Shown here: piece by piece, positions 47,897 to 60,600 of the stretch
Layout: every line of letters begins with the position of its first letter
Position numbering within the stretch: position 1 is the stretch's first letter
Assembly (NCBI RefSeq): GCF_028769735.1
Contig: NC_088177.1
Coordinates: forward strand, 11,224,599-11,288,598
DNA: 64,000 nt
Direction: 5' to 3'
Source: Zonotrichia leucophrys gambelii
Taxonomy: Eukaryota; Chordata; Aves; Passeriformes; Passerellidae
Made by a program: the position numbers and the translations under genes
Notes under the pieces: generated by a model
The model's input: the letters and a program-made list of their open reading frames with translations, nothing else
What the model was told of the DNA's origin: nothing
Databases searched by the model: none

Positions 47897-50800
47897 GTGG
47901 GTGAGCGGCCGGAGCGGCGCGGCACGGCCGGCGGAGCGGCGCCTTCCCCACAACTTCTCCGCGTCCCGGTGCCCGGCGCGGGGTGCGGGAGTTGGTGCGG
48001 GTCCCGCGGAGCGGCGGCGGCCAGAGGGCGACAACCCCCCGCGGGAAGCGGAGCGGAGCCGGCGGTCGCGGATCGCCCGCGCAGCAGCGCTCCGTGTGCC
48101 CGCTCGCTGTCCCCGCCCGGCCCCGGGGCCGCCCTTGCCGGGGGAGCTGCGGGCGGGCGCCGTGCGTGTCCCCGCAGGTGCCGCTGCCGCCCCGACGGGG
48201 CTGCGCTGCCGAAGTTGGCGTGGCGGCGTTGGTGCCCGTACACCTGTGCTGTGCGTTCGTGTGTGTGCGCCGCGCGTCCCGGCCCCGCCGCCTCAGCACC
48301 GGGCCCAGGTGTGCGCGCACCGGGGAGGGCGAGCGGGCGGCTGGGAAGTTAACGCTGGAAAAGGCGCTTTTTCCTCCGGCAGGGTCTGCCCGGAATTTTT
48401 AACTTTCTGGAGGGAAACTTGCAGCGTTGGCGTGGATTTTGTTTTGCTCTTGGCATCCGAGCGGCGCTTTCTCGCCGCCGTAGTACGAGCTGTGCCGGCT
48501 CAGTCGCCCCGAGAGGGCACGGGGATCGCCCCCCGCTGCATCGCCCCTTTGCTGTGAATAAAACATTAAAAGGAAATTTCTTCAGTCTTTGTAACTTCGC
48601 TTTCATTTTTTTATTTTTTTCCCCTTCTCTCCTCGGTGATGCAAAATTTATGCTGTTTGGGCGGTATTGGTGCAACAGCTCCTCGTTCTCACAATTTAGT
48701 TTATATTTTGGGGCTTTATGTAACAGAGAGAAGGAAGGATACGTTTGGTGAGAAGCGAAAGGAGCGTGTCCTGGCTTTGCCTGCCTGATTGGGCTTTGGA
48801 GGCGGTTTTTGATCTTGGGACGCAGTTTACTTTTTCACTGTGCAATTGTTTCCTAACCCTCGAAACCGGGAGGGGTGAAATGATGGGCTGCTGCTTTCTT
48901 TTGTATATTCTCTTCCTGCGGTTTGAATCGGTAAATCCCCGCTGAAGAAGAATGGCACTCCTCGTTTCACAGGCGCTGCTTCTCTGTACCTTTTCGCCTG
49001 CCTCCCTGTTTACACGCAGCCTGACTGTTCGCCTCACTTGATACTTTTCTGTCTCACACTTTTCCCGTAGCCTGCCCCGGTTTTGGGCAGCAGCCGTCCC
49101 CGCTGGGATGCTCCCGTGCTCTCCAGCAATCCTTCCACCGCTCGGACCGGGCTCTTGGCGTGGACGATCACTAAAGACTCTCCATTGCTGGATTTATACC
49201 CCCGTGAAAATAAAAAGCATCGGTCCAGGGTTGCTCGCCTGCCTTCCCGTCGCCTCTGGGGAAGCCTCCCGGATCTGTGCTGTTGAAAATCCTCTGTGCC
49301 CTGCACTGTGCAAAACAGAAAATCCGTTTATTAAAATAGAAGGGTTGGAATGACATTTCCTATTTGGCGGGGTTTAGGCACTGCTGTGGGCACTGGCAGC
49401 TAGTAATGATTAAGCCTTGCTACTTGGTGTTTGCTGGAATAGCCAGGCAGGCTGGACAGGGAGCCATGATTTGCAAGTATTTAGGACCCCCCAGAATTTG
49501 GGCTCTCTTGGCTTTTGGGGGCAATAAGATGGGGCTCTGGCTGCCACCCTCATTTTCAGTGCATCGAGAAAGATGGTGATGGCGTTGCTCATGCAAGCAA
49601 GCTGTTGGCCAAACTTTTGATTTCATTATCCTGTGTGTAAATATGTAAACACGTTGGGGTTTTCTGATTTCTTCGGTCTCCGTGCTTGGGCATATAATGT
49701 TTGCAGTGCACAGCTCAGTCGGGGTCACGTGAGCCAAACAGCTTGGGCTGTTACCTGGAAGCTGGCGAGTCTTTGTTCTGCTCGAAAATAGCTGATAAAT
49801 TAACTCCATTTTCTGATATGTGGGGTTGGTGAGTTGTTAAATAATTACAGCCAAATTAACTTAGTCCTGTTTGAAGTATTCAGCTGTTCTGAGAATAATT
49901 GTACTTCAAATATTTTTGCAGTTCATTTTTTCTTTTTTTTTTTTTTTTTAATTTATCAGTGAGAAGCGTGTTCAGGCTGATGTATGGGCAGTCTTTAATT
50001 TCATGCCTTTACTCCTCTCTGGGCCATGTTGGATGGGACATGCCACATGCCTTCAGAGAGATGCAGCTCCTCTCCTTTGCTACAGCCCTCCTTGGCACCT
50101 CTCCCGTTGATCCCGCCACGGTGTCTATTTGATGGTTAAAATTAGGCTGAGCCCTGAGTGCCTTTGCAAAGGCACGATAAATATTGACTGGGAGTTTCAG
50201 AGGGCCTGGCCCCCTGCATGGGGATCGTTCTGTCTGGGCCTTTCACCAAAGGGCAGCGGGTGCTGTTGTGGGCTCAGCACCCTCCTGGTGTCACACAGCC
50301 CTTCAGGTGTCTGCAGGGACATCTCTGCTGCTGTCCCTGCGTGTCCCCTGAGAGCCAGCCGTGGTGCAGGGCAGAGGAGCCTGGTTCTGCCTCCGCTCTT
50401 GGGGCATCCCCAGGGATCCTGGGGCAGCTCCAGCATGGAATTGCACCACGCAGGCTCTGTGCCGGCACCTGCCCTGCCGAGACAGGCACTGCTGCCTGCC
50501 CCAGTGACTGAGTTGTGACTTTGCTTTTAAAAAAAAGGAAAGAGATGGTAATTGATGTTTATGTGTATGGAATTTGGCACTAGGAGCTGTGCTTGTAATT
50601 AACATGAAAACAGTAATAATAAGGACCTGAAATACATGCCTTATGAGTAAAGCAAATGAGACTTGGCAGTAGCAGCTCGTGAAGGGGGAAGCCTTTCTCC
50701 TGAGCCTGCATGGTAGTGAAGTGGGATGGCAAGCAGAGAAAGGCACGTTTGGTCCATGGCAGCAAAGGGACCAGCACCCTGTGGGTGCTCCTGGCTGAAC

Positions 50801-53800
50801 CCTGAGTGCTGCATTGCACTCCTGGCTGTAATGCCGGCTTGTTCTGAAACATGCCCTCAGTTTTCTAGCCACACACCTTAATGGAATGAATGTTTTATTG
50901 TAGTTTTCAGGGGGTTTTAGTTCGGTTGGGGTTTTTCTGTTGTTTTGTTTTTCAATTCAATTTCAGCAAAGCGCAGCGCGTTGCTCGTGCTGCGTCTGGA
51001 GGCACAGCCTGTGATCCAGAGTGCGCACGTTTTCCAAAGGCTTTTGGAGAAACCCCTTTCTGTGGGTCACTGGTCAGAGCTGGGGAGCTGCTGGGGCGGG
51101 AGCTGAGCGTTTCCTGGGTGCCGATGGTGGGGCTTGCGGAGTGGCCAGCCCGCAGCCTGGCTCTGTGAGCATCTCTAGATGGCAGCAGCCCCCAGGAGCT
51201 CCCGGCATGAGGACGAACCGCCCGGAGCTGGGGCTGTGATTTCCCAGGCGCTGGTCCTGCTGCTCAGCTCTCCTCCACACCCCCTTCCCAGGCCGAGGAG
51301 CAGCTTTTCAGGTGGCTCACAGGGAACCAGCCATCCCTGGAGTCCTGTCCCCACCTCTCGTGCCCCTGCATGTGTGACAGGGGAGGTGTAAGAGCACCCT
51401 GGGAGAGTGACCCATACACTGAAGTGCTTAATATGAGCAGCCAGAGGAACTCAGGTGACTTGTCTGGGTGACTCGTTTAGATAAACAGTGAGTCGGTACC
51501 AGATCAATGACTGGGTGCTGAAGGTGAATGAGTTCAAACTGGGAATCAAGTGTTTGGTCCTAATAGTGTAGGAGCTGTTGTGATAAGCTAGGAAAGAAAA
51601 TAGAAGATACACGGTCAGTCAGCAGCACAGGCTCAGATCAGATGGTCCTTCTTGCTCAAAAAGATGATGTAGCCTGTAGGTTTCATATATTTTTTGCGTT
51701 TTTGCATGACAACAACCCCCTCCTGATTTCCTTAGGACAGTAAGGGTGGTGTTCATGGTGGTTGGTGAGGGGCAATAGGATGGTTCTCTGGAAGCTTCTG
51801 AACTTTGTGTCCTGCCTGTGCAGATTGGGCTTTAGTACTGTGCAGCCAGGCATTTATGCTGTTAAAACCATGGGCAAGTGATGGCAGCTCCGTGGAAACA
51901 GCTAAGCCAGGTCTGCCCTCGTGCGCTCCACACACTCTCAATGCACTGAGGCAATTTTGCTGGGAATGGAGAGGGGGCTGGTTCCTGGGATTTGGTTTTT
52001 GCTGTGGCAGGAGTGAAGGCAGGATGAGGTGAGTGCAGCCGGGCTGTTTGCCGTGAATCACTTGTGTGCTGACAAGTCCTCGGGGTGTGCAACAGGCTCT
52101 GATTTTCACTGACTTAAAGGGTTTGCTTTTGCAAACAAGTGCAGGCTGCTGGTGGATTTTATGTGTGCCCACGTAGCCAAAGCTGAATTATCCCATGGGA
52201 GTACGCAATCTGCCAGAGAGATTCATCATTTCAGCAACTTTAGTTAATGTTTGTTTAGCGACTTCTTGTTTTGGAGGAGCGGTTTAAGCCGTGCTCGGTG
52301 GCAGTTCCCTTGTGATGAGCTGTGTGTCCACGTGATAAATGCTCTCATTTCTACTGTCCGTTACCTCTGCTGGGCATATGGGCACATGCCAAGCCTCCTG
52401 AAGTCTTTGAACAGCTGCTGCTATATATATCTCCTTATTTTCTTTTTTTTCCCCCCAGCCTGCCAGGGAAACTTGTCCTTCTTCCCACTTTGTGTAAAGG
52501 GTGTGCAAAGTCCAGGGCAGATGAATATTTGCTCGTGCATCACTGATTCGTGAGGGTCTGATGTTGGCTGGTGTTTGGGCAGCGGAGTCAATAATTCAAA
52601 CTGCAGGAGCACGTACTGGTCACACCATAGGCTTGTGCTGAATACCAAGAATATAAATATATATGAGGAATAGAAATTTATACTGCAAAGAGTATAAAAA
52701 ATATTTTTCTTTTCTGGTGGTAACTGCTTTTTGTTTCCATGCCTGAAGCCTATAAACTCTAGCTTTTGACAAAGAAGGAGCTAGGAAAATCAAGTAAATA
52801 GAAGGCAAAGTAAGCCTCAGACTTTTAGTAGATACAGTTCTTTTTGAACTATAAAAAAAATGATCAGTCATTGTATAAGTGTTCCTGTAAAGTCCTTTTT
52901 AGTGACTTCTAAGATTATACTCGTGCTATGTTCAGCTCCTTTCTCTCCCAATGTCTGTGCAGCTACACGTACAATAACTGAATGGGCATTTATAGCTTGA
53001 TCTTTCTTAATCTCCTAATAAGTCAGCAGTGCAACGTGGGCTCTTGTCACATGGTGACATGCTCCTGTGTCTCATCGCCAGCTGCTGTTGAGCTCACAGA
53101 AATACAGAGCTTGCAGAAATCTTCCAAAATCCCACTGGGGACCACCCGAGCTCAGAGCAGTGCTGGCTGTGGTACCAGGGTCTGAGCTGCCCCATGGTCT
53201 CCCTCCTAGGCTGTGTTCCCAGAGGAGCTGAGGAGGAAGCTGGGACGTGCTGCTGATGGGTTTTAAATTCATGTGCAGAGGCTGCTGTGGCTCTGCAAGG
53301 CATTATGTGACCCTTTGCCTGCAGCTGCTTGACTGAACTGCCTAATAAATGTCTATTAAATAGAGTTGTGATACCTGACCTCTCTCTTTTTCTCACCCCT
53401 CCCAGTTGTGATTCATGTAGGAAATGGATCGTGCCAGAGGGAGGTTGAATAAAAAAGCTTGCGTGCTGTAAGAAAAAGAAAAACCAAAAACCCCTTCTCA
53501 ACAAAATTGGGTTGTGGAAAATTTGGAAAAGCCCAAAACTGAAACACTGGCACAGCCCACAGCCTTGGCTGCAGCATTGCTGTGAGAGCAGGACATGCTT
53601 GTGTCCCAGGCGGGTGATGATACACTGGATAAAGCTCTGCAACCTATGCCTGTCTTACTGACTTCAGCTGTGGCTTGGCTCTTCCTGCTCCACTGAGACT
53701 CTCCAAGTGGTGCTTCCATCCCTTTGTCTCCTGTTTTCCCAAGAAAGCCTCTCCTAGGGGGCAGGCACCTCTCGATTGCTGCCTCTTGCTGAGTTGCCCG

Positions 53801-54019
53801 AGCAGATACTGCAGATGTGCTTGCATGCTTTGCATTTCAGCATATGCTTAAATAACCTTGTTGTGCAGAGCTGAATGTGCAGGGAAGAGATTTGTGGAGC
53901 TGTTTGGCTCATTTGAAGCCCTGTGAGCTGCTGAGGACCTTCTCCTGTGGACATGGCTCCCGTGGCGGGAGCTGGTACGGGCAGGTTGGAGCTGCTTTGG
54001 TGCACGCACAGGAAGCAAA

Positions 54020-54690
54020 ACCATTACACTTAACTTGATACATATCCCAATGTTCAATTTCCATTAATTGAAATTACGTTGAAATATTGAACATTTTAAA
54101 CATAAAAGTTTATGTACCGTGGTTAGTATGCTAATGGAATATTTTAGTAGTCTTTTAAGGTTAATGTCGCAGCCAGATGCAACGATAAGCATTTGTTCCT
54201 AAGAATTATTTTACTTTAACCCCTTTTCCAAGATTGTCCGTGTTCTGGTGAGTGTTCATCGGCTACGCTGTGCCTGCCAGCCAGCTGTCATTTTAAGGTG
54301 GTCTTTTTGTCATCCAATCCACTATGCAAAGTTGAATTGTAGTTATTTTTGCTCATTATCTTTGGCAGTAAAAATGTATTTATCCAAATTTAAATTGCTG
54401 TTTGCTGAGGATATGTGACAGTATTTAGAATTCAGTATTATTTTATTATCTCTTTGAAAGGATAAAAAAAGGCTCATTTATTTCAAGAGATATTTCTGCA
54501 AGCATGTAAAAATACCAATGAAGTAGCTAACGTTTTCCAGTTGTTGTTGACTTCAAATTTAGCAACCATTGTCCCTGTTGATATATTTGATGCTCTAAAA
54601 ATGTGCTTGCCATTAAGTAGGAAGCTGAAGTGATTGGTAGGCAGATAATATTCTTCAGTAGCTATTAATAATGCTCAGAGGACATAGGCA
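54020..54690. promoter_or_regulatory. Candidate intronic conserved element with nested palindromes
   Basis: A unique AT-rich block contains AATGTTCAAT (54049-54058) and its exact complement ATTGAACATT (54086-54095). A second pair, AATTTC/GAAATT (54056-54061 and 54070-54075), is nested inside around CCATTAATT. Further along are TATGCTAATGG, AACGATAAGC and TTTATCC-type cores. The density of homeodomain, GATA and POU-like words resembles a developmental enhancer, but conservation was not tested. Confidence 0.35.
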
Positions 54691-57320
54691 TTGGAGTGTA
54701 TGGAAAAAGCCATGGAATTGTGTAGGACGGAGGCAGAAATAATGCATGTAGCTGTTTGATTTGAAAGCCATCCTTCTGCAGCGCAGCGGCTGCTGCCTGA
54801 ATTAGCACGTTGGGAGCGGGAGAAACCGATATGCAAACAGAGCCCTGTGCAGCTCATTTGGTTTAGGAAATTCAGGTTTGATCCCTGCTCTTTCTCTTCT
54901 CCCATGAGCTGACTCAGAGCCGGTGTAGTGTGTGGGGACCCCTTTCTGCAGGGGGGCTTTGGTGGTGGAAGCTGGGAGCTGTTCCTCCCAGAGCCAGCTT
55001 AGCTCATGGGAACAAGGGAGTTAACAGCCCATTCAGGGAAAATGGAAATTTTGAAAACAAATACAAAGTCATTGCCACTCTTCTTTCTTCCTTTGTCTGT
55101 TTCTTCAGCCACAGGAGGACTTCTGTGCCAGCACTGTGAGTTTCTCCCTGGATTTCTCAGCATAGAGTATTTCTTTGTCTCCTGGAGTTTTGAACTGCTC
55201 TTACAATTGTGCATGCTTGGATCCTCTCGTGCAACACGTTTTAAACTGCTGCCAGCTCACGCAGCTGCGTGGCCCTGGTGTCACCTGGGGCTGCACTGTG
55301 TATGGGGAAGATCATATTAGAAAAATGTGGCATTATTAGAGCCTATAAATAGTGGTGATAACTTGTACAGCATTTATGTCGCCCTTATGCTGCATAACAT
55401 GCTGAAATTCTGGGCTAGGTTTGTTTCTAGTGTTGCTTCACGTGCCACTGTGAAACTTCATTATATCACGATATAACAAGCAGCTGCTGTGTAAGTAATG
55501 TGGTGCCTGCAGCACAGGTGGGGGGTTCTTTCTGGAGCAGCAACTGTAGTGATGCTTCACATTTTCTCTGCCTTGGTCCAGCTTCTCAGAAAGGAAACAA
55601 AATCAGGTCTGTGCTGAATGTTTCTGCCTTTCCAAGGGTTTTGGTGTTCAGCTTGAACCTTTAATAAAATTGCTAATAAAAGATTATTTAAGAAGCTTTT
55701 ACTTTCTTATGGTAGCCAGAGATTGGGGACAGGAAGACATTGCTATTTTTCCTTCTGTTTTTGGAAGATTAGCAAACAGATTCACACAGTGTCATTTGCT
55801 GCAAATTTCTTCGTGTTAATTTCAGTCCAATATCTTGGATTGCGAGACTCTCAGTCTTCACAAAAAGAAGAAGAAAAAATCTTTAGCTCCTCTGTATGCA
55901 GAGAAAAGTCAAACCTCATGTAGCTTAAGAAATAGGGGAAAAATTCCAGTGATTGTTTTTATAAGCCATATTTTTAAAACCCATTTTAGTATTTTATACA
56001 GAGGCTTATTGAATTGTGGTTTTGCAGTGTCTTGCAAATATTGCTGGTGAAATTGGCAATGGAAACGTGGGTTCATTAAGACTTAATAGCTTTGGTCCAA
56101 TTGCTGCCACGACATGTGGTTAAGGCATTAAAATATGTGGGCTATGCCTCATGCTACGGTACAGCAATTACTGGGTAGGTGTCCTTTGATTCTGGAAAAC
56201 AATCTTGCCAGACTGTTGCTGTCAATTTGAATAATCCCACTCTTGCTGAAGGCCCATGGAAATGAGACAAAACATGGCAAATAGTGGCTTTTTCCAAAAA
56301 AAGACTGCAGTGTGTGTGTGATTTCTGTAGGTCCTCTCTGGCCCAGATGGATCCTGTCCTTGTGGGCGTAAACCTTCTGCTCCAACACTCTGTACGTTGG
56401 GCTTTTCCTGTGTTAGAAGTGTCCAAATTGTTCCAGGCTGTGTGAGAATTGCTGTGACACTAGTTCCATTTTGGTTGGTTTTTTTGGGTCTAGTCTGACT
56501 GTTTTTTTCATTGCTGTGATGAAGTGACATCAGCTCCTGGTACATTCCTGACATTGGTGTTTGGGAGTCCATCTTTTTTGGCTTACTGCTGACTGGGTCC
56601 TTGTGTTGGGTAGCCCCTGTCAGGTTCAGATTTGTTTGTGTTGCCTTGTTGGGGCCAGTGTCAGGTTTTCATTGTTTGTCCTGAGCTTTAATGCTGGTGT
56701 TTCCCTTGGACACAGATGGTGTTTCAGAGCTTTATGAGGCAGTGCTGCTGCAGGCTGGTGAGGGATGAGCGCTGGAGCAATGCCAGCAAGGAAGAGGGAT
56801 GCACTGCTACCTGCCTTGTTACTCCTCAGCTTGGGTCGTGCTGATGTCAGCCTAAGTGCCAGAGTTTCTTGGAATTCCAGCTGACTCTTGCAGAAGATCA
56901 CCAAAGCTCATCTTACGTGTGTCCCTTAAACCCGCAGTTGATAAAATTCCCTGAGAACTAGTATGAACTGAAGCATGCCTGCTTTTCTAGGAATATCTGG
57001 AATAAACCCCCTGTTTATTTGATGGCACAGCCTGAGGTTTTTTCTGGTAGGTGAAATAAAGCTTTCCTTGGGATTCATCAGCATAAGGTGCTACAACAAC
57101 ATCATTTCTTGATTACACAAGCCTGGCTTAGTGATATTAAGGAAGGTGTATCTGGGTGCCACACAACAGAGGACTTTAGTGTCTTGTGGAGATGTAATAA
57201 AGAAAACTATCAGGGCAGGCTCCAGAGAATCGGGGGAGGGCAGAGAGGAGCAAAAGCCATCTCAGATCCCCTGTGGTTTGGCTATAGTTGTGGGGAATAA
57301 AATGCATCATGAAAATGCCT

Positions 57321-57617
57321 GAGGGAATGGGAGTTGCTTTTCCCTGGGTGTCTGAGGGCATTGGAGTTGCTTTTCCCTGGGTCTCTGAGGGCATTGGAGT
57401 TGCTTTTCCCTGGATCTCTGAGGGCATTGGAGTTGCTTTTCCCTGGATCTCTGAGGACATTGGAGTTGCTTTTCCCTGGATCTCTAAGGGAATTGGAGTG
57501 GCTTTTCCCTGGGTGTCTGAGGGAATTGGAGTGGCTTTTCCCATGGTCTCTGAGGGAATTGGAGCTGCTTTTCCCAGGCTCTCTGAGGGAATTGGAGCTG
57601 CTTTTCCCTGGATCTCT
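57321..57617. repeat. 33-bp minisatellite, nine copies
   Basis: Nine consecutive units of exactly 33 bp are present, each GAGG(G/A)(A/C)ATTGGAGTTGC-like followed by TTTTCCCTGG and (A/G)TCTCT. Units 2-5 form one variant group and units 6-9 another (GTGG or GCTG in place of GTTG), so the array grew by stepwise duplication. Because 33 is a multiple of three, it stays open in forward and reverse frames and produces repetitive pseudo-proteins. No start, splice or codon evidence supports coding. Confidence 0.95.
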
Positions 57618-60600
57618 GCAAGTGTCTTCCTGCTAATGCTTCTTGAGTGAGGTGGCAGTGACTACTTCAGTGGTAGTCTTTGTTTTTAACACTCTAGTTA
57701 ATTTCTTTTCCACCAAGTTTGGGTTTCCAGCAGTATGATTACTTATGGATTTGTAAGGCAGGAATAACTTGGTAATTGCTATATTCCTTTGCCCCCAGTA
57801 GCAACAAGCATCTTAAATTTAACGCGTCATCCACACAGAAAATTGATATTTGGCCAAAACTCGCAGGCTCTGACAGCTAATCTTGCAGAGCTTTTGCTTG
57901 ACATGTAAAATAGAGACTTGGAGTTGACATGCACAGGAAAATTGACGGTATTTAGGATTATTTCATGAAAGAAAAATGCTCCTTATGATTGGCTGAAAAT
58001 AGTTGAGGATGATTAAATTTAGATAAAAACCTCTCCCTAGAGGTCACAATGCAAAGGCTTGGGACATCAACTGCTTGGATCATGTGCAGAAAATCCTGAA
58101 TCACCTCATAATTCAAAGCTGGATTTTGCTTTATCTTCAGGATTTGTCTAAAGAAACTGTGCTCATGAGCTGCTGACCAGCTTGCTAAGAATAGTTTTCT
58201 TTTAAGGTGTTTGTGCTTTGATTTTCCTCCCTAGAATACATCCTGAGTAGCAAGAAAGCCCCAGATGTCTTTCACTGAAGGAATTACAATAAGGAACATT
58301 ATGGTGCTTCTGATGGAGTTACCTGTCATGTTTGTACAGATATTTGGCTCTCAGTTGCAATTTAAAGGACTAGAAGTTTCAGCAGAGAAACTTGTGGCAC
58401 AGTTTGGTGGCCATGTACTGCATTACACCAGGGTTATGTGATGCTCTTTTTTGGGTAAATACACATTTCAGCATCTTTTTTCAATATTTGGTTTGGGGTC
58501 AGTAAGTCTGGATGACTGGGCTTCAAAACTGCTCAGTATCTATTTATTAAATGGAGCATTTGTGTTCAACAGAAAATGTAAGACCCAATTTGGAAATTAG
58601 GCCCATGGAATTATGCAGTCAGGTAATAGCACATGTAATTGCTTGCACAAATGATCAGTTAGACGTGTAACTGTCCATTTGCGTGCAAAATTAACCTGTT
58701 TTGCCGATTGGGCTTGGAATATTCATGGTAGAAAACATGGCTTTCTGGAGATGGCTGGGTTGTCACACCTTGCCCTTCCATTGGTGTCTTCCTTTTATGG
58801 GACTGGTGTGGTTTAGTCTTCACCTGTGTTAGAAACCTGGGTAAGTTCAGCACCCTTGGGCTCTGCTTTTGTGGTGCTCCAGATCTGTGGCAACTGTTGA
58901 AAAGATAGTGAGGGGAATGTGTGTGTTACACCCATGCATGTGTTAAATTTAAGAATAAACACAAATGCACGCAGACAAATTGCTCTGGAATTTACTGTTT
59001 TGATGACATTTAATGTGATGCTTTCACAGTGGCAAAAGAAGATAGTTTGATTTGTATGTTTTTATGTGTGTATTTTCACATACACTTCAGAGTTACTTTT
59101 GTTTTCCTTTTTTATCTGGTATGCTGTCAAAACATTTCAGTGAAAGAGTTCAAAGCAACAGCTGAGGAATCTGTAGGAATACAGTCATCACTTTGCAGTT
59201 AGTGCAAGCACTTGTTCCTCTGGCACAGTCCCTGGGTGCTCACATGGGAAAGGCTTTTTGTCTCTCTGTTGCCACTCCATGTGTTTGAAAATTGATTCTC
59301 CTTTTCCTGAAAATCCACAATAATTGTGTAACTGGCTCAATGTGGGTAGGCTTTAACCTCCAGAGAGAGGTGGTGGTGATTTGTTGTCAAAATTTGGTGC
59401 TCTTTCTGAGGAGGGAGCACTTGTTTATGCCTTTAGAGAAAGGTATGTGCTTGTGCTTCTCTCCAGACTGGGATGCAGGAAAGAAATACTGTTGTTCTCA
59501 TAGAGCAGGGAGCCTTGCTGCCACCCAGGGCATCATCTGACTGTGCACATTTCAGGGCTCAGTCTGGCACCTCCTCATGCCTGAAAAATTAAATTTGGCA
59601 GAAACCTTCAGTTGTTGTTGTCTGGGACCTCAGAGTTTTGAATCTCTGAACAGCTGAAACCACAGGCTAGGCAAAGCCTTCAGGCCAGACCTGGGGCAGT
59701 GGGGAGTGCAAGAGGGCATTATAAATGAAATCTCTCTTATTTTAAATGCTTTGAACGGAGTTTTTCCTCTCAGCTTCAATGGCAGCAGTGTCGTGGGGCG
59801 CTGCCTCTATGAGTGCTGCTGTGCAAAGTGCCCAATGCTGCTGTGTCAGCTGCTAGAGGTCCAAGTGTGGATGCAGCTCTGCTCCTGCTGCTGTGCTGCT
59901 CCCTCCCAAGGAGGGATTTTCTGCAAGGAGGCCCCAGTGTGCTAGAGCTCTGGCTGAAGGGCAAGGTGGCACCTTGGTTTGGTGCTGGCTTGCCTTCCCA
60001 AAGCGATGCTACACTGAGCTGGGGAAGGATTAAGCAGGAGCATATTAAGGTCACTTTTTATTCCTGAGCTGGAGGTTTATGTCCTCTGTGCATATTAATT
60101 TCACAGCTTGAGATATGGTAGAAAGGAGAGCAAATAAGAGTGCAAGTGTGTTGGGTAGCCTTGGCAATTGAGCTGCAAGAGAGAGCAAAAGCTAACAAGC
60201 TGCTTTTGCTTTCCACGCTGCATTAGCATGAATGATGGAAAAACATTGGAAAGATTCAAGCCCAAAACTCCAAAATTACCAGCAATATATTTTAATTCTG
60301 TTTATGTCTGCCTGGCATTTAATTCATTTTGGCTGTTGTTTGTGGGAGGTTGTGGGGAGAAAGAGCAGAGAATTGCAGGTTGCTGTATGCAAAACTAAAA
60401 TCTTTTATGTCTTATATGCTTATAAAACAGGGGTTGCAAAACTCTTCCTTGCACCTTCCCAGAAGCTTTGATGAGGGTTATGCACCCACAGAGGGTGAGG
60501 GAGATGGTGTCAGGAAAGCACAGTTTGCAGTTGACCCGCAGCCAAGAACACAGGTGGAGGATTGCCCCTGTAGGGTGCTTGAAAGAGGCAGCCTTGGGAG

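Larger units (their letters stand above)
47040..48540 (+). promoter_or_regulatory. CpG-island promoter
   Basis: About 1.5 kb is very GC-rich with dense CpGs, peaking at about 47300-48150. There are adjacent GC boxes at 47371-47383 (GGGCGGGGCGGGGC), a 16-bp direct repeat (47328-47343 and 47359-47374) and no TATA box. It surrounds the first coding exon, which is typical of a broadly or developmentally expressed vertebrate gene with dispersed start sites. The exact transcription start cannot be read from sequence. Divergent transcription from the same island is possible. Long frames across the island arise from the scarcity of A/T-rich stop codons. Confidence 0.85.

Noticed and set aside
47024..48557. 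Frames of up to about 500 codons across the CpG island on both strands
   Set aside because: Stop codons are rare in very GC-rich DNA. The frames overlap each other on both strands, are Arg/Pro/Ala-rich and have no domains.
57288..57650. Repetitive proteins encoded in forward and reverse frames
   Set aside because: They are a by-product of a 33-bp minisatellite whose unit length is a multiple of three.
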